Shown: positions 1 to 5,595, numbered from the stretch's first letter. The stretch is DNA of 5,595 nucleotides from Acidobacterium sp. (GCA_003152595.1 PMAM01000072.1:1-5595); one strand, 5' to 3'. The notes: a model not told the origin generated them from the letters alone. Made by a program: numbers and translations.

Positions 1-1662
1 CTCGTCATTCTCTATTTCTCCTACTCGCAAACGATCGAGGCCTATCCCTATGGCGGTGGCTCGTTCACGGTGGCTGGGGAGAACCTGGGCGATGGCGCTG
101 CGCTGCTGGCTGCAGCCGCCCTCATGATCGACTACGTCCTCACGGCGGCGGTTGGCATTTCAGCCGGCATCGGAGCACTGATCTCCGCGGTCCCGTCTCT
201 GCATCCGCATACCCTGGCGCTCTGCCTCGGTGTGCTCGCGCTGCTCACCCTGGTCAATATGCGCGGCGTCCGCGATACCGGCGTCGTCTTTCTGATTCCC
301 ACCTACCTGTTTCTCGCCACGCTGCTCATCGTCATCGGCGTTGGCCTCTTCCGCTCCATCAGCAGCGGAGGCCATCCCGCTCCTGTCATCCCTCCGCCCG
401 CGCTTCCGCCCGCCGTTACCGCAGTGAGCCTGTGGATTCTCCTCAAAGTCTTCTCCAGCGGTTGCACCGCCATGACCGGCGTCGAAGCGGTCAGCAACGG
501 CGTCATGGCCTTTCGCGACCCGACCACACGGAACGCTCGCCGCTCTCTCACCGTCATCATTGTCCTGCTCACGGTTCTGCTGGCCGGCATCGCCACGCTG
601 TGCCACTTTTACAACGTCGGCGCAACCGACCCGAACAGTCCCGGCTACCAGAGCGTCCTTTCCCAAATCACCCTCGCCGTCGCCGGCCGGGGCTGGTTCT
701 ACTACCTGACCATTGGGTCCATCCTGCTCGTCCTCGCGCTCTCAGCGAACACCGCGTTCGCCGATTTCCCTCGCCTCACCCGCGCCATCGCGCTCAAAGG
801 ATATGCTCCGAACATCTTCACCCTGCGCGGGCGCCGCCTTCTCTACTCCTGGGGCATCTACGTTCTTGTCTTGCTCACGGCTTCTTTGCTGATCCTTTTT
901 CGCGGCGTCACCGACCGCCTTATTCCTCTGTATGCCATTGGCGCCTTCATGGCTTTCACGCTCTCGCAGGCCGGCATGGTCGTGCACTGGATGCGCCGAC
1001 GCGAGCCCCACGCCCGGCTGCGCATATTCGTCAACGGCCTGGGTGCGGTCGCCACCGGCATCACCACCGTGGTGGTGCTGGTAACGAAATTCACCGAGGG
1101 TGCCTGGGTCACCGCGATGCTGATCCCCATCCTGATCTTCGCCATGGCGGCGGTGCATCGCCATTATCAGCACATTGCCCGGGAAACGGCCTGCCCTGAG
1201 CCGCTGCAGACGACCAACATCCGTCCTCCCATCGTCATCATCCCCATGGATCGCTGGAGCCGCCTTTCTGCCAAGGCGCTTCGCTTCGCCATATCCATCT
1301 CGGACGAGCTTCAGATCGTTCACGTCGACAGTCCGGACGTGGATCATGGCAAGGACGAACTCGCCAGCGTGTTTCCCGACAAGATCCTGAAGCCGTTGCG
1401 CGAAGCGGGCCTGCCCGAGCCCAAATTCGAGCGTCTACGCTCGCCCTACCGGACCATCCTTATGCCGCTGCTCGAGTACATCCTCTCGGAGGAACGGGCG
1501 CACGAGGACCGGCACATCGCGGTTCTTGTTCCGGAACTCGTGGTTCGCCACTGGTGGGAGAATCTGCTGCACAACCGCCGGTCCAGCCTGCTCAAATTCC
1601 TCCTCCTCGTCCGCGGCAAACAACGCATCGTCGTTATCAATATTCCCTGGTATCAGGAATAG
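1..1662 (+). CDS. KimA-like APC-superfamily permease with cytosolic C-terminal domain (5' partial)
   Basis: The reading frame is open from base 1 and ends at TAG 1660-1662 (553 residues seen). An internal GTG at base 70 is not the start, because the conserved APC stretch AYPYGGGSF lies before it. It resembles Bacillus KimA (YdaO, about 607 aa, high-affinity K+ import), so roughly 70 N-terminal residues are missing. Family landmarks, numbered from base 1, are GENLG (26-30), IDYVLT (43-48), SSGCTAMTGVEA (152-163), ANTAF (249-253), IPLYAIG (308-314) and TLSQ. About ten hydrophobic segments end near residue 385. A soluble domain (about 410-553, containing HWWENLLHN) matches the KimA cytosolic tail, which is USP-like and binds c-di-AMP in Bacillus. 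From memory of the KimA structure, the K+-site residues D117, Y118, T121, T230, E233 and Y377 correspond to D44, Y45, T48, T159, E162 and Y311. KimA S125 is replaced by G52. The family assignment is firm; potassium as substrate is inferred, and amino-acid transport is the alternative. Confidence 0.9.
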   Translation, partial: LVILYFSYSQTIEAYPYGGGSFTVAGENLGDGAALLAAAALMIDYVLTAAVGISAGIGALISAVPSLHPHTLALCLGVLALLTLVNMRGVRDTGVVFLIPTYLFLATLLIVIGVGLFRSISSGGHPAPVIPPPALPPAVTAVSLWILLKVFSSGCTAMTGVEAVSNGVMAFRDPTTRNARRSLTVIIVLLTVLLAGIATLCHFYNVGATDPNSPGYQSVLSQITLAVAGRGWFYYLTIGSILLVLALSANTAFADFPRLTRAIALKGYAPNIFTLRGRRLLYSWGIYVLVLLTASLLILFRGVTDRLIPLYAIGAFMAFTLSQAGMVVHWMRRREPHARLRIFVNGLGAVATGITTVVVLVTKFTEGAWVTAMLIPILIFAMAAVHRHYQHIARETACPEPLQTTNIRPPIVIIPMDRWSRLSAKALRFAISISDELQIVHVDSPDVDHGKDELASVFPDKILKPLREAGLPEPKFERLRSPYRTILMPLLEYILSEERAHEDRHIAVLVPELVVRHWWENLLHNRRSSLLKFLLLVRGKQRIVVINIPWYQE

Positions 1663-1674
1663 CGGTTGGCAGCC

Positions 1675-1704
1675 AATAAAAAAGGCAGCCTTTTGAGGCT
1701 GCCT
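1675..1704 (-). terminator. Intrinsic terminator of the Crp/Fnr gene
   Basis: Read on the minus strand, this is AGGCAGCC, a 6-nt loop, GGCTGCCT (8-bp stem, bases 1683-1704), followed directly by a T-rich run with six Ts before ATT. It lies about 60 nt beyond the regulator's stop codon. On the plus strand the hairpin is followed by CGGAAG, without a T run, so it should act mainly on minus-strand transcripts. It begins only 13 nt past the permease stop codon. Confidence 0.75.
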
Positions 1705-1744
1705 CGGAAGATAACTGCAGGTACAGCAAAAAACCTTCACAACT

Positions 1745-1767
1745 CCAGGGGGAGGGCCTGGCTTTTT
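1745..1767 (+). terminator. Probable intrinsic terminator of the permease gene
   Basis: On the plus strand CCAGG (1745-1749), a 7-nt loop and CCTGG (1757-1761) form a short GC hairpin followed by C and TTTTT (1763-1767). It sits about 85 nt after the permease stop. The T run overlaps the TAA stop codon of the convergent Crp/Fnr gene (bases 1766-1768). The stem is only 5 bp, so confidence is moderate. Confidence 0.5.
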
Positions 1768-2464
1768 ATACCGCGAGCCGTTCCAGCGCCTGTGGTTGCA
1801 GAAGGGTAAGTGAGGCGCCGCGGATGGAAATCAGTTGATCGCGCCTGAGCTGACCCAGAACGCGGGTGACGGTTTCGCGGGTGGTGGCTGTCATCGATGC
1901 GATCTCTTCGTGCGTGAGCGGCATCATGCAGCGGCCGTTCGGGGAGTGATCGGTGGACTGCTCGCGGCTCCAGTCGAGCAGCAGATTCGCAACCCGGCCT
2001 GAGGCGGTTGCGGGGAGGGCTAACCGGCGTACTTCACTGAATGCAGCTTTGTATTCCTGAGCGATGCAGCGGGCGGCGCGCATGCTGGCGTCGGGGTTGC
2101 GATCCAGAAAATCGAGCAGAGCCTGGCGCCGGATGGTCTTCAGCTGGCACGGCTCCACTGTCTCGGCGGTGACTTCGAATGGCTGTCCGGCCAGCGCCGC
2201 CGAAAGACCCAGCATCTCGCCTGCCCGTGCAATCTTGAGAATCAGGGTGCGACCCTCGCGGCTTGTGGCCGACAACTTCACACGGCCGGAGCAAAGGATG
2301 TGGACCGATGCGCAGTTGTCGCCCTCGCGGAAGATGAACGCGCCGCTGCTGAACCGTACCGGCGTACCAAGGCCGTCGAACTTCTCCAGAGACGAGTTCT
2401 CCATGCTGCAGAACATATGTTTACCGCGAGAGGCGCATTCCAGACATCCCTGATTCTGTTCCAT
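1766..2464 (-). CDS. Crp/Fnr-family transcriptional regulator with putative Fe-S cysteine cluster
   Basis: A 232-aa protein of normal length for the family. An AGGAG ribosome site at bases 2474-2478, 9 nt before the ATG, supports the start. A beta-roll sensor domain (about residues 24-120) is followed by a long dimer helix (about 123-150) and a winged helix-turn-helix (about 183-220; recognition helix TTRETVTRVL, 194-203). N-terminal cysteines C7, C10 and C19 recall the FNR cluster, although the last spacing is 8 residues instead of 5. C106, in the context AETVEPCQL, aligns with E. coli FNR Cys122 (LETSMVCEI), the fourth ligand. The CRP Arg82-Ser83 pair that contacts cAMP is absent (QPFE, 94-97), so cAMP binding is unlikely. 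Recognition residues R196, E197 and R201 match CRP R180, E181 and R185, predicting TGTGA-type sites. Such a site lies upstream of this gene. The likely role is oxygen, NO or redox-responsive control; the ligand is inferred. Closest named relatives are FNR-type regulators. Confidence 0.93.
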   Translation of the reverse strand: MEQNQGCLECASRGKHMFCSMENSSLEKFDGLGTPVRFSSGAFIFREGDNCASVHILCSGRVKLSATSREGRTLILKIARAGEMLGLSAALAGQPFEVTAETVEPCQLKTIRRQALLDFLDRNPDASMRAARCIAQEYKAAFSEVRRLALPATASGRVANLLLDWSREQSTDHSPNGRCMMPLTHEEIASMTATTRETVTRVLGQLRRDQLISIRGASLTLLQPQALERLAV

Positions 2465-2512
2465 TGTCGTGATCTCCTGGGGAGTTGATTGACACCCGGA
2501 CTTATTGCACGG

Positions 2513-2518
2513 GCTATG
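2513..2518 (-). promoter_or_regulatory. Candidate -10 element of the Crp/Fnr gene
   Basis: On the minus strand CATAGC would serve as a weak -10 box, giving transcription start near base 2506 and a 42-nt leader that carries the AGGAG ribosome site. There is no convincing -35, as expected for an activator-dependent promoter. The palindrome at 2541-2556 would then be centred at about -42.5, close to the class II CRP/FNR position of -41.5. The hexamer alone is weak; the call depends on this spacing. Confidence 0.3.
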
Positions 2519-2540
2519 CCAAACTCCTGACGAACCGACA

Positions 2541-2556
2541 TGTGATTGAAATCACG
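2541..2556. promoter_or_regulatory. Crp/Fnr-type operator, perfect palindrome
   Basis: TGTGA-TTGAAA-TCACG matches the CRP consensus TGTGA-N6-TCACA at 9 of 10 positions. The inner 14 bases are a perfect inverted repeat (GTGATT, GA, AATCAC). It lies 77 nt upstream of the start codon of the adjacent Crp/Fnr gene, whose recognition helix is of the CRP type. Autoregulation is the simplest reading. The helicase gene ends on the other side, so no other start codon is served by this region. Confidence 0.75.
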
Positions 2557-2562
2557 AATGTT

Positions 2563-2578
2563 GGTGCTTTGGATCACC
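2563..2578. promoter_or_regulatory. Degenerate Crp/Fnr-type half-match
   Basis: GGTGC-TTTGGA-TCACC keeps the GTG-N8-CAC core but only 7 of 10 consensus positions. Its centre is 22 bp from that of the perfect palindrome. It may be a weaker accessory site or chance. Confidence 0.25.
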
Positions 2579-2601
2579 CTTGTCGCTGGCTGCGCGCTGG
2601 A

Positions 2602-2617
2602 TGTGCGCTGCGTCACA
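2602..2617. promoter_or_regulatory. Second Crp/Fnr-type operator
   Basis: TGTGC-GCTGCG-TCACA matches the CRP consensus at 9 of 10 positions. Its centre is 61 bp from that of the perfect palindrome, close to six helical turns. With the proposed start near base 2506 it would be centred at about -103.5, a spacing known from tandem-site class III CRP promoters. The half-sites are less symmetric than in the first operator. Confidence 0.45.
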
Positions 2618-2676
2618 CAGCCCCAAATGCTGCGTGATTTGGCGCAAGAGGCTCGATTGTGCGCAGGGAGCCTGAA

Positions 2677-2738
2677 GCTGGAAGGAAGAAGCAACAAGGC
2701 GGACGTTTGCGGGCCGCAGTTTGCCTCCTGCTTCCTGC
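2677..2738 (-). repeat. Imperfect inverted repeat just after the helicase stop codon
   Basis: Arms 2677-2693 and 2722-2738 pair at 13 of 17 positions. A smaller perfect hairpin (TGCGG-G-CCGCA, 2708-2718) is nested between them. One arm touches the helicase stop codon (2738-2740). It could be a 3'-end stabilising structure or a weak terminator; there is no T run behind it, only a pyrimidine-rich stretch on the minus strand. Confidence 0.35.
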
Positions 2739-4729
2739 TATCGGCTAAAGAAGGCTTCCACATCCGCGATGTTCTGCGTGATCCGGTAGGGCGGCAGGCT
2801 CTCCAGAAAGATGCGCCCATAGCGCTGACGCTCGAGCCTGGGATCGAGCAGCATCAGCACGCCACGGTCGTCCAGCGACCGGATCAGACGGCCGAAGCCC
2901 TGCTTCAGCGTGATGACGGCCGACGGCACCTGGTACTCGAAGAAGGGGCTTCCGCCCGCCTCCTCGATCGCCCGCATCCGCGCCTGGACGACTGGATCGG
3001 TGGGAACAGCAAAGGGCAGGCGGTCCACGATGACGCAACTCAACGCCTCACCCTGAACGTCGACGCCTTGCCAGAAACTTGACGTGCCGAACAGGACCGC
3101 GTTCGGCGTTGTCCGGAACTCCTCGATCAGCGCCTTCTTCGGAGCCGTGCCCTGCAGCAGCAGCGGGAAACCCACCTCCACCAGCAGCCGCTCATAGAGC
3201 TCGCGCATCTGCTGGTAGCTCGTGAACAGGCAAAACGCGCGCCCCTGGGTGATCTGGAGCATTCGCAGGATCCGCCGCGCTGCTTCGTCCTGGAAGTTCG
3301 GCTCGCGGGGATCGGGCATCTCCGGAGGCAAATACAGCAACGCCTGGCGCGCGTACTGGAAATGCGACGGCACCACCAGCTCGCGCGTCTCATCGAGGCC
3401 CAGCCGCTTGCGGAAGTGCGCGAATCCGCCCTGCACGGTCAGCGTCGCCGACGTGAGCACGACACTCGGATATGCCTCGAACAGTAGTTCGCGGAGCAGC
3501 TCCGACACGTCGATCGGCGTCGCCTGAAGGTGCGTGCTCATCTGCCGCCCGCTGCGCCGCTCCAGCCAGAAGACGGTGTTGCGGTCGGCGGACTCCATCA
3601 GGAACTTCAGCTGCTCGCGCACCATTCCTGTGCGCTTACGCAGCGGCTGCGCCTCTTCGGCTCCCTTCAGACGCTCCAGCTCGCCTTCCATCCGATGCAG
3701 CGCGTTCAGCACGCCCAGATACACATCGCCCTGCTGCTCGAGGAACTCCTCGCGGTTGGTGAATGGCATCCGCCCTTCGCCCATGACACCGCGAGCATTC
3801 ACCCGCGACGGCAGCGCCGCAAAGAACAGCCGCGCGCGTTCGCGGATCATCTGCGCAGCTGTGACCACCTCTGCCTTCAGCTCTCCCCGCTTGCGGAGCA
3901 GCGTCTCGATGTCGCGTGCCAGGTCCTCAAACCGTACGTTGCTCAGGCTGATCCCGAAATAGCTCGACGCCACATCTTCCAGCTCATGCGCCTCGTCGAA
4001 GATCACCACGCCGGCTTCCGGCAAAACGCCAGCGTCGGGAGCGCCGCCTGCCTGCTGACGGATGGCCATATCCGCGAAGAACAGGTGATGATTCACGATC
4101 ACCACATCGCTCTCCGCGGCGCGGCGACGCATCTCGGTGATGAAGCACCGCCCGTAGTCCGGGCACGTCTGCCCCAGGCATGCCTCGCTCCTCGCATCGA
4201 GCTTCGACCACAGCGCGCTGGCCTCGGGCAGATCGTCGATCTCGGCGCGATCGCCGGTTTCGGTGGTCTTCTCCCAGTCCGCGATGGCCTGGTACTGGGA
4301 GATCTCCTCGAGTCCCGACAGAATCGGCTGGTTGCGCAGCGCGAACAGCTTGTGCCGGCACAGATAGTTCGCGCGCCCCTTCATGTAGCAGACGCGCAGC
4401 GGCCCCAGCATCGATTCGAGGAACGGCACGTCCTTGAAGAAGAGCTGCTCCTGCAGATTCTTCGTGCCGGTGGAGATGATCACGCGGTGGCCGGTCGCCG
4501 CGCAGCGCCGCAGCGCGGGCAGCAGATAGGCCAGGGTCTTTCCGGTTCCGGTTCCGGCCTCGACGATCAGGTGCCGTTGATCCTGGAGCGCACGCTCCAC
4601 CGCCTGCGCCATCTCCAGCTGCCCGCGGCGAAACTCATACGGCAGCGGTGACCGGGACAACACGCCGCCCGGCGCGAAGAAATCGTGCAGCGATGGGAGG
4701 CTGGCGGTTGTTTCCTGGGTGGTGGACAC
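2738..4729 (-). CDS. dinG: DinG/XPD-family Fe-S ATP-dependent DNA helicase
   Basis: A 663-aa superfamily 2 helicase expected to unwind DNA 5' to 3' at forks, R-loops or D-loops. Motifs, numbered from the chosen start, are a Q-motif-like YEFRRGQ (30-36), Walker A EAGTGTGKT (57-65), four Fe-S cysteines C124, C184, C189 and C195, the DEAH box (245-248), TSATLT (426-431), GTSSFWQGVD (548-557) and QGFGRLIRS (610-618). All key residues are present, and the length fits YoaA/DinG without an exonuclease domain. The start is GTG at 4729-4727, with GAAGG about 4 nt before it. The frame stays open to an ATG at 4924, but that would overlap the upstream gene by 74 nt and add a basic, non-conserved leader. 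An ATG at 4822 lies inside a strong hairpin and has no good ribosome site. The stop is TAG 2738-2740. Long open frames on the opposite strand here are codon-bias shadows. Confidence 0.95.
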   Translation of the reverse strand: MSTTQETTASLPSLHDFFAPGGVLSRSPLPYEFRRGQLEMAQAVERALQDQRHLIVEAGTGTGKTLAYLLPALRRCAATGHRVIISTGTKNLQEQLFFKDVPFLESMLGPLRVCYMKGRANYLCRHKLFALRNQPILSGLEEISQYQAIADWEKTTETGDRAEIDDLPEASALWSKLDARSEACLGQTCPDYGRCFITEMRRRAAESDVVIVNHHLFFADMAIRQQAGGAPDAGVLPEAGVVIFDEAHELEDVASSYFGISLSNVRFEDLARDIETLLRKRGELKAEVVTAAQMIRERARLFFAALPSRVNARGVMGEGRMPFTNREEFLEQQGDVYLGVLNALHRMEGELERLKGAEEAQPLRKRTGMVREQLKFLMESADRNTVFWLERRSGRQMSTHLQATPIDVSELLRELLFEAYPSVVLTSATLTVQGGFAHFRKRLGLDETRELVVPSHFQYARQALLYLPPEMPDPREPNFQDEAARRILRMLQITQGRAFCLFTSYQQMRELYERLLVEVGFPLLLQGTAPKKALIEEFRTTPNAVLFGTSSFWQGVDVQGEALSCVIVDRLPFAVPTDPVVQARMRAIEEAGGSPFFEYQVPSAVITLKQGFGRLIRSLDDRGVLMLLDPRLERQRYGRIFLESLPPYRITQNIADVEAFFSR

Positions 4730-4802
4730 GACCCCTTCAGAATAGCCGTTTAAGCAGAGAAATCCGGACGACGTTCGGGATGCGGGATAACCTTCGATAT
4801 GT

Positions 4803-4832
4803 CCGGAACCGGGACGGGACATCCCGGTCCGG
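4803..4832 (-). repeat. Strong GC hairpin downstream of the exported-protein gene
   Basis: Arms 4803-4814 (CCGGAACCGGGA) and 4822-4832 (TCCCGGTCCGG) form 11 base pairs with a single bulged A around a 7-nt loop. The structure starts 18 nt after the stop of the exported-protein gene and lies before the helicase start. No T run follows on the minus strand, so it is not a canonical intrinsic terminator. It may protect the 3' end, reduce read-through into the helicase, or support factor-assisted termination. Confidence 0.6.
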
Positions 4833-4850
4833 CAAACCACAGCCGTGCGG

Positions 4851-5336
4851 CTATTGCGGCGGCTTCTGATCCTGCTGTGGCTTGTTGTCCTGAGGTTTCT
4901 GGTCGCCCTGCGGCTGGCCGTCATTGCCAGGATGGTTCTGGTAGATGGAGTACTGCTTCTGCGGCCGCTTCAGCTTCACCTCGATCTCCTTGCTGTCGCC
5001 GGGCAGATCGTAATCCTGGCCATAGGTCTGGAAGCCGGTCGCGAGCACCTGCAGGCGCAAGGTGTCACCGACGGGAATCATGTCCAGCGTCACTTTGCCG
5101 TCCTCGTTCGTCTTCAGCTCCATGCCTCCGGCATCTTTGCCGTTCTTGAGGGGATGAAAGACAACCGAAGCGTCCTCGAGCGGCTTCCCGTTGTAGGCTT
5201 TGAGCACCGTCACGGTGACCTTGCAGGTCGGCGGCGGCGGCTTGTACTTACGCCCGCGCTCAGTCTCCTGCGCATGCGCTCCCAAAACCAGACCGAAAAC
5301 CACCGCCAGACTCGGCGCCCAGACACGAAGCTTCAT
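4851..5336 (-). CDS. Exported protein with carboxypeptidase-regulatory-like beta-sandwich domain
   Basis: A 161-aa protein of unknown role. Residues 1-22 are a clear Sec signal peptide: basic start MKLR, hydrophobic core, and AHA before Q23. There is no lipobox. After a short basic, proline-rich linker (KYKPPPP), residues about 38-125 form one domain with the pattern of carboxypeptidase-regulatory-like or Cna-B folds: VTVTVLKAYNGKPLEDASVVF, then TNEDGKVTLDMIPVGDTLRL and VLATGFQTYGQDYDL. Residues 126-161 are a disordered tail rich in P, Q, D and K with repeated QKP/NKP units. The start is ATG 5336-5334, with GAGGG (bases 5347-5351) 10 nt before it. An ATG at 5345 is only 1 nt from that site, and a GTG at 5381 lacks one. 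A periplasmic or surface binding role is possible but unproven. It precedes the helicase on the same strand with a 121-nt gap and shows no functional link to it. Confidence 0.8.
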   Translation of the reverse strand: MKLRVWAPSLAVVFGLVLGAHAQETERGRKYKPPPPTCKVTVTVLKAYNGKPLEDASVVFHPLKNGKDAGGMELKTNEDGKVTLDMIPVGDTLRLQVLATGFQTYGQDYDLPGDSKEIEVKLKRPQKQYSIYQNHPGNDGQPQGDQKPQDNKPQQDQKPPQ

Positions 5337-5355
5337 ACGGCTCATACCCTCGATT

Positions 5356-5595
5356 CTAAAGGACAACTTCCGTTTTCCCACTCATAGAAAGCCCGCCCGG
5401 CGTAACTTCCCGTGGAACCGCCACGTCTATAACAAGACCAGGAGCCGTCCGGGTATCGCTGAGCCTTCGCTTTCCGGTGGCCTCAGGCTTCTTTCCGGAA
5501 GCCGGCGCCATCTCTGATAGTGCCGTAAGCGCATGCATCGATTCGTCCACCGCAACCCGAACGCCGCTGCCCTGCTCATGGCTTTCTTCGCGGCC
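5356..5595 (-). CDS. Possible C-terminal part of an upstream gene (unrecognised, uncertain)
   Basis: This minus-strand frame is open from the window end to TAG 5356-5358 (79 residues). It ends 19 nt before the chosen start of the exported-protein gene, a spacing that would suit an operon. First codon positions are G-rich, as in real genes, but third positions are only about 57% GC, lower than in the confident genes. No domain is recognisable. It conflicts with the plus-strand candidate at 5533; at most one is likely to be real. Confidence 0.3.
   Translation of the reverse strand, partial: GREESHEQGSGVRVAVDESMHALTALSEMAPASGKKPEATGKRRLSDTRTAPGLVIDVAVPREVTPGGLSMSGKTEVVL
5533..5595 (+). CDS. Possible start of a divergent gene with signal or membrane N-terminus (3' partial, uncertain)
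   Basis: ATG at 5533 opens a frame that runs to the window end (21 codons). It has a basic start followed by a hydrophobic run (NAAALLMAFFAA), as in a signal peptide or first membrane helix. Seventeen of 21 codons end in G or C, like the confident genes. An in-frame TAG at 5518 rules out a longer protein. No good ribosome site is visible. A TATAAC hexamer at 5428-5433 could be a -10 element, though with a poor -35 and a leader near 100 nt. If this is right, bases 5337-5532 are a divergent promoter region. Confidence 0.35.
   Translation, partial: MHRFVHRNPNAAALLMAFFAA

Noticed and set aside
432..1199. 255-codon plus-strand frame inside the permease
   Set aside because: Out-of-frame shadow very rich in His, Arg and Pro; the permease frame explains the region.
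2465..2737. Small RNA, riboswitch or CRISPR content in the largest clear non-coding gap
   Set aside because: Apart from the operator-like motifs and the inverted repeat, no recognisable RNA fold, regularly spaced repeats or further coding frame with a ribosome site was seen.
2546..3082. 178-codon plus-strand frame starting in the regulator's upstream region
   Set aside because: Most of it is antisense to the conserved helicase C-terminus, no ribosome site is seen, and its start overlaps the operator region.
3530..4651. 373-codon plus-strand open frame opposite the helicase
   Set aside because: It lies wholly antisense to a helicase with all conserved motifs. The translation is compositionally odd and matches no family I know; such frames are common opposite GC-rich genes.
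1766..4729. Functional pairing of the Fe-S-type regulator with the Fe-S helicase
   Set aside because: Both may bind Fe-S clusters, but they are separated by a 273-nt regulatory gap with the regulator's own promoter; adjacency alone does not support a shared system.
5337..5381. GTG at 5381 or ATG at 5345 as start of the exported protein
   Set aside because: GTG 5381 has no ribosome site and would push the signal peptide 15 residues inward. ATG 5345 is only 1 nt from the GAGGG. ATG 5336 fits both the ribosome site and the signal peptide.
5486..5503. GGCTTC-N6-GAAGCC hairpin as a terminator
   Set aside because: The stem is only 6 bp, no T run follows on either strand, and no clear gene end is adjacent.

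Overview
This is a GC-rich bacterial chromosomal window with four well-supported genes. Their combination resembles Acidobacteriota (Terriglobia-type) genomes: a KimA-type permease, a Crp/Fnr regulator with an N-terminal cysteine cluster, an XPD/DinG-type iron-sulfur helicase, and a small exported carboxypeptidase-regulatory-like protein. The taxonomic guess rests on gene style and gene mix only; no marker gene is present.

Layout. Bases 1-1662 (+) hold the 3' part of a potassium/amino-acid-type permease of the APC superfamily with a cytosolic C-terminal domain; its start lies before the window. Bases 1663-1765 are a convergent 3' junction. It holds one terminator-like hairpin per strand, placed so that the two mRNAs should overlap tail to tail by about 90 nt. 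Bases 1766-2464 (-) encode a Crp/Fnr-family regulator. Bases 2465-2737 are its upstream region, with a perfect TGTGA-type palindrome and two further GTG-N8-CAC motifs. Bases 2738-4729 (-) encode the helicase, most likely from a GTG start. Bases 4730-4850 are a spacer with a strong GC hairpin. Bases 4851-5336 (-) encode a secreted protein with a single beta-sandwich domain. Bases 5337-5595 are ambiguous: either the tail of another minus-strand gene or an intergenic region followed by the first 21 codons of a plus-strand gene.

How the parts relate. The three minus-strand genes are separated by 121 and 273 bases with structured DNA between them, so they are probably separate transcription units rather than one tight operon. 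The most informative element is the regulator with its promoter region. It has an FNR-like sensory half (CxxC plus a third N-terminal cysteine, and a cysteine at the position of FNR Cys122; the CRP Arg-Ser pair that holds cAMP is missing). Its recognition helix is CRP-like (RETVTR), and a TGTGA-N6-TCACG palindrome lies where a class II activator site would sit relative to a plausible -10 element of its own gene. This suggests an autoregulated redox/oxygen sensor. I see no clearly new multi-gene system in the window.
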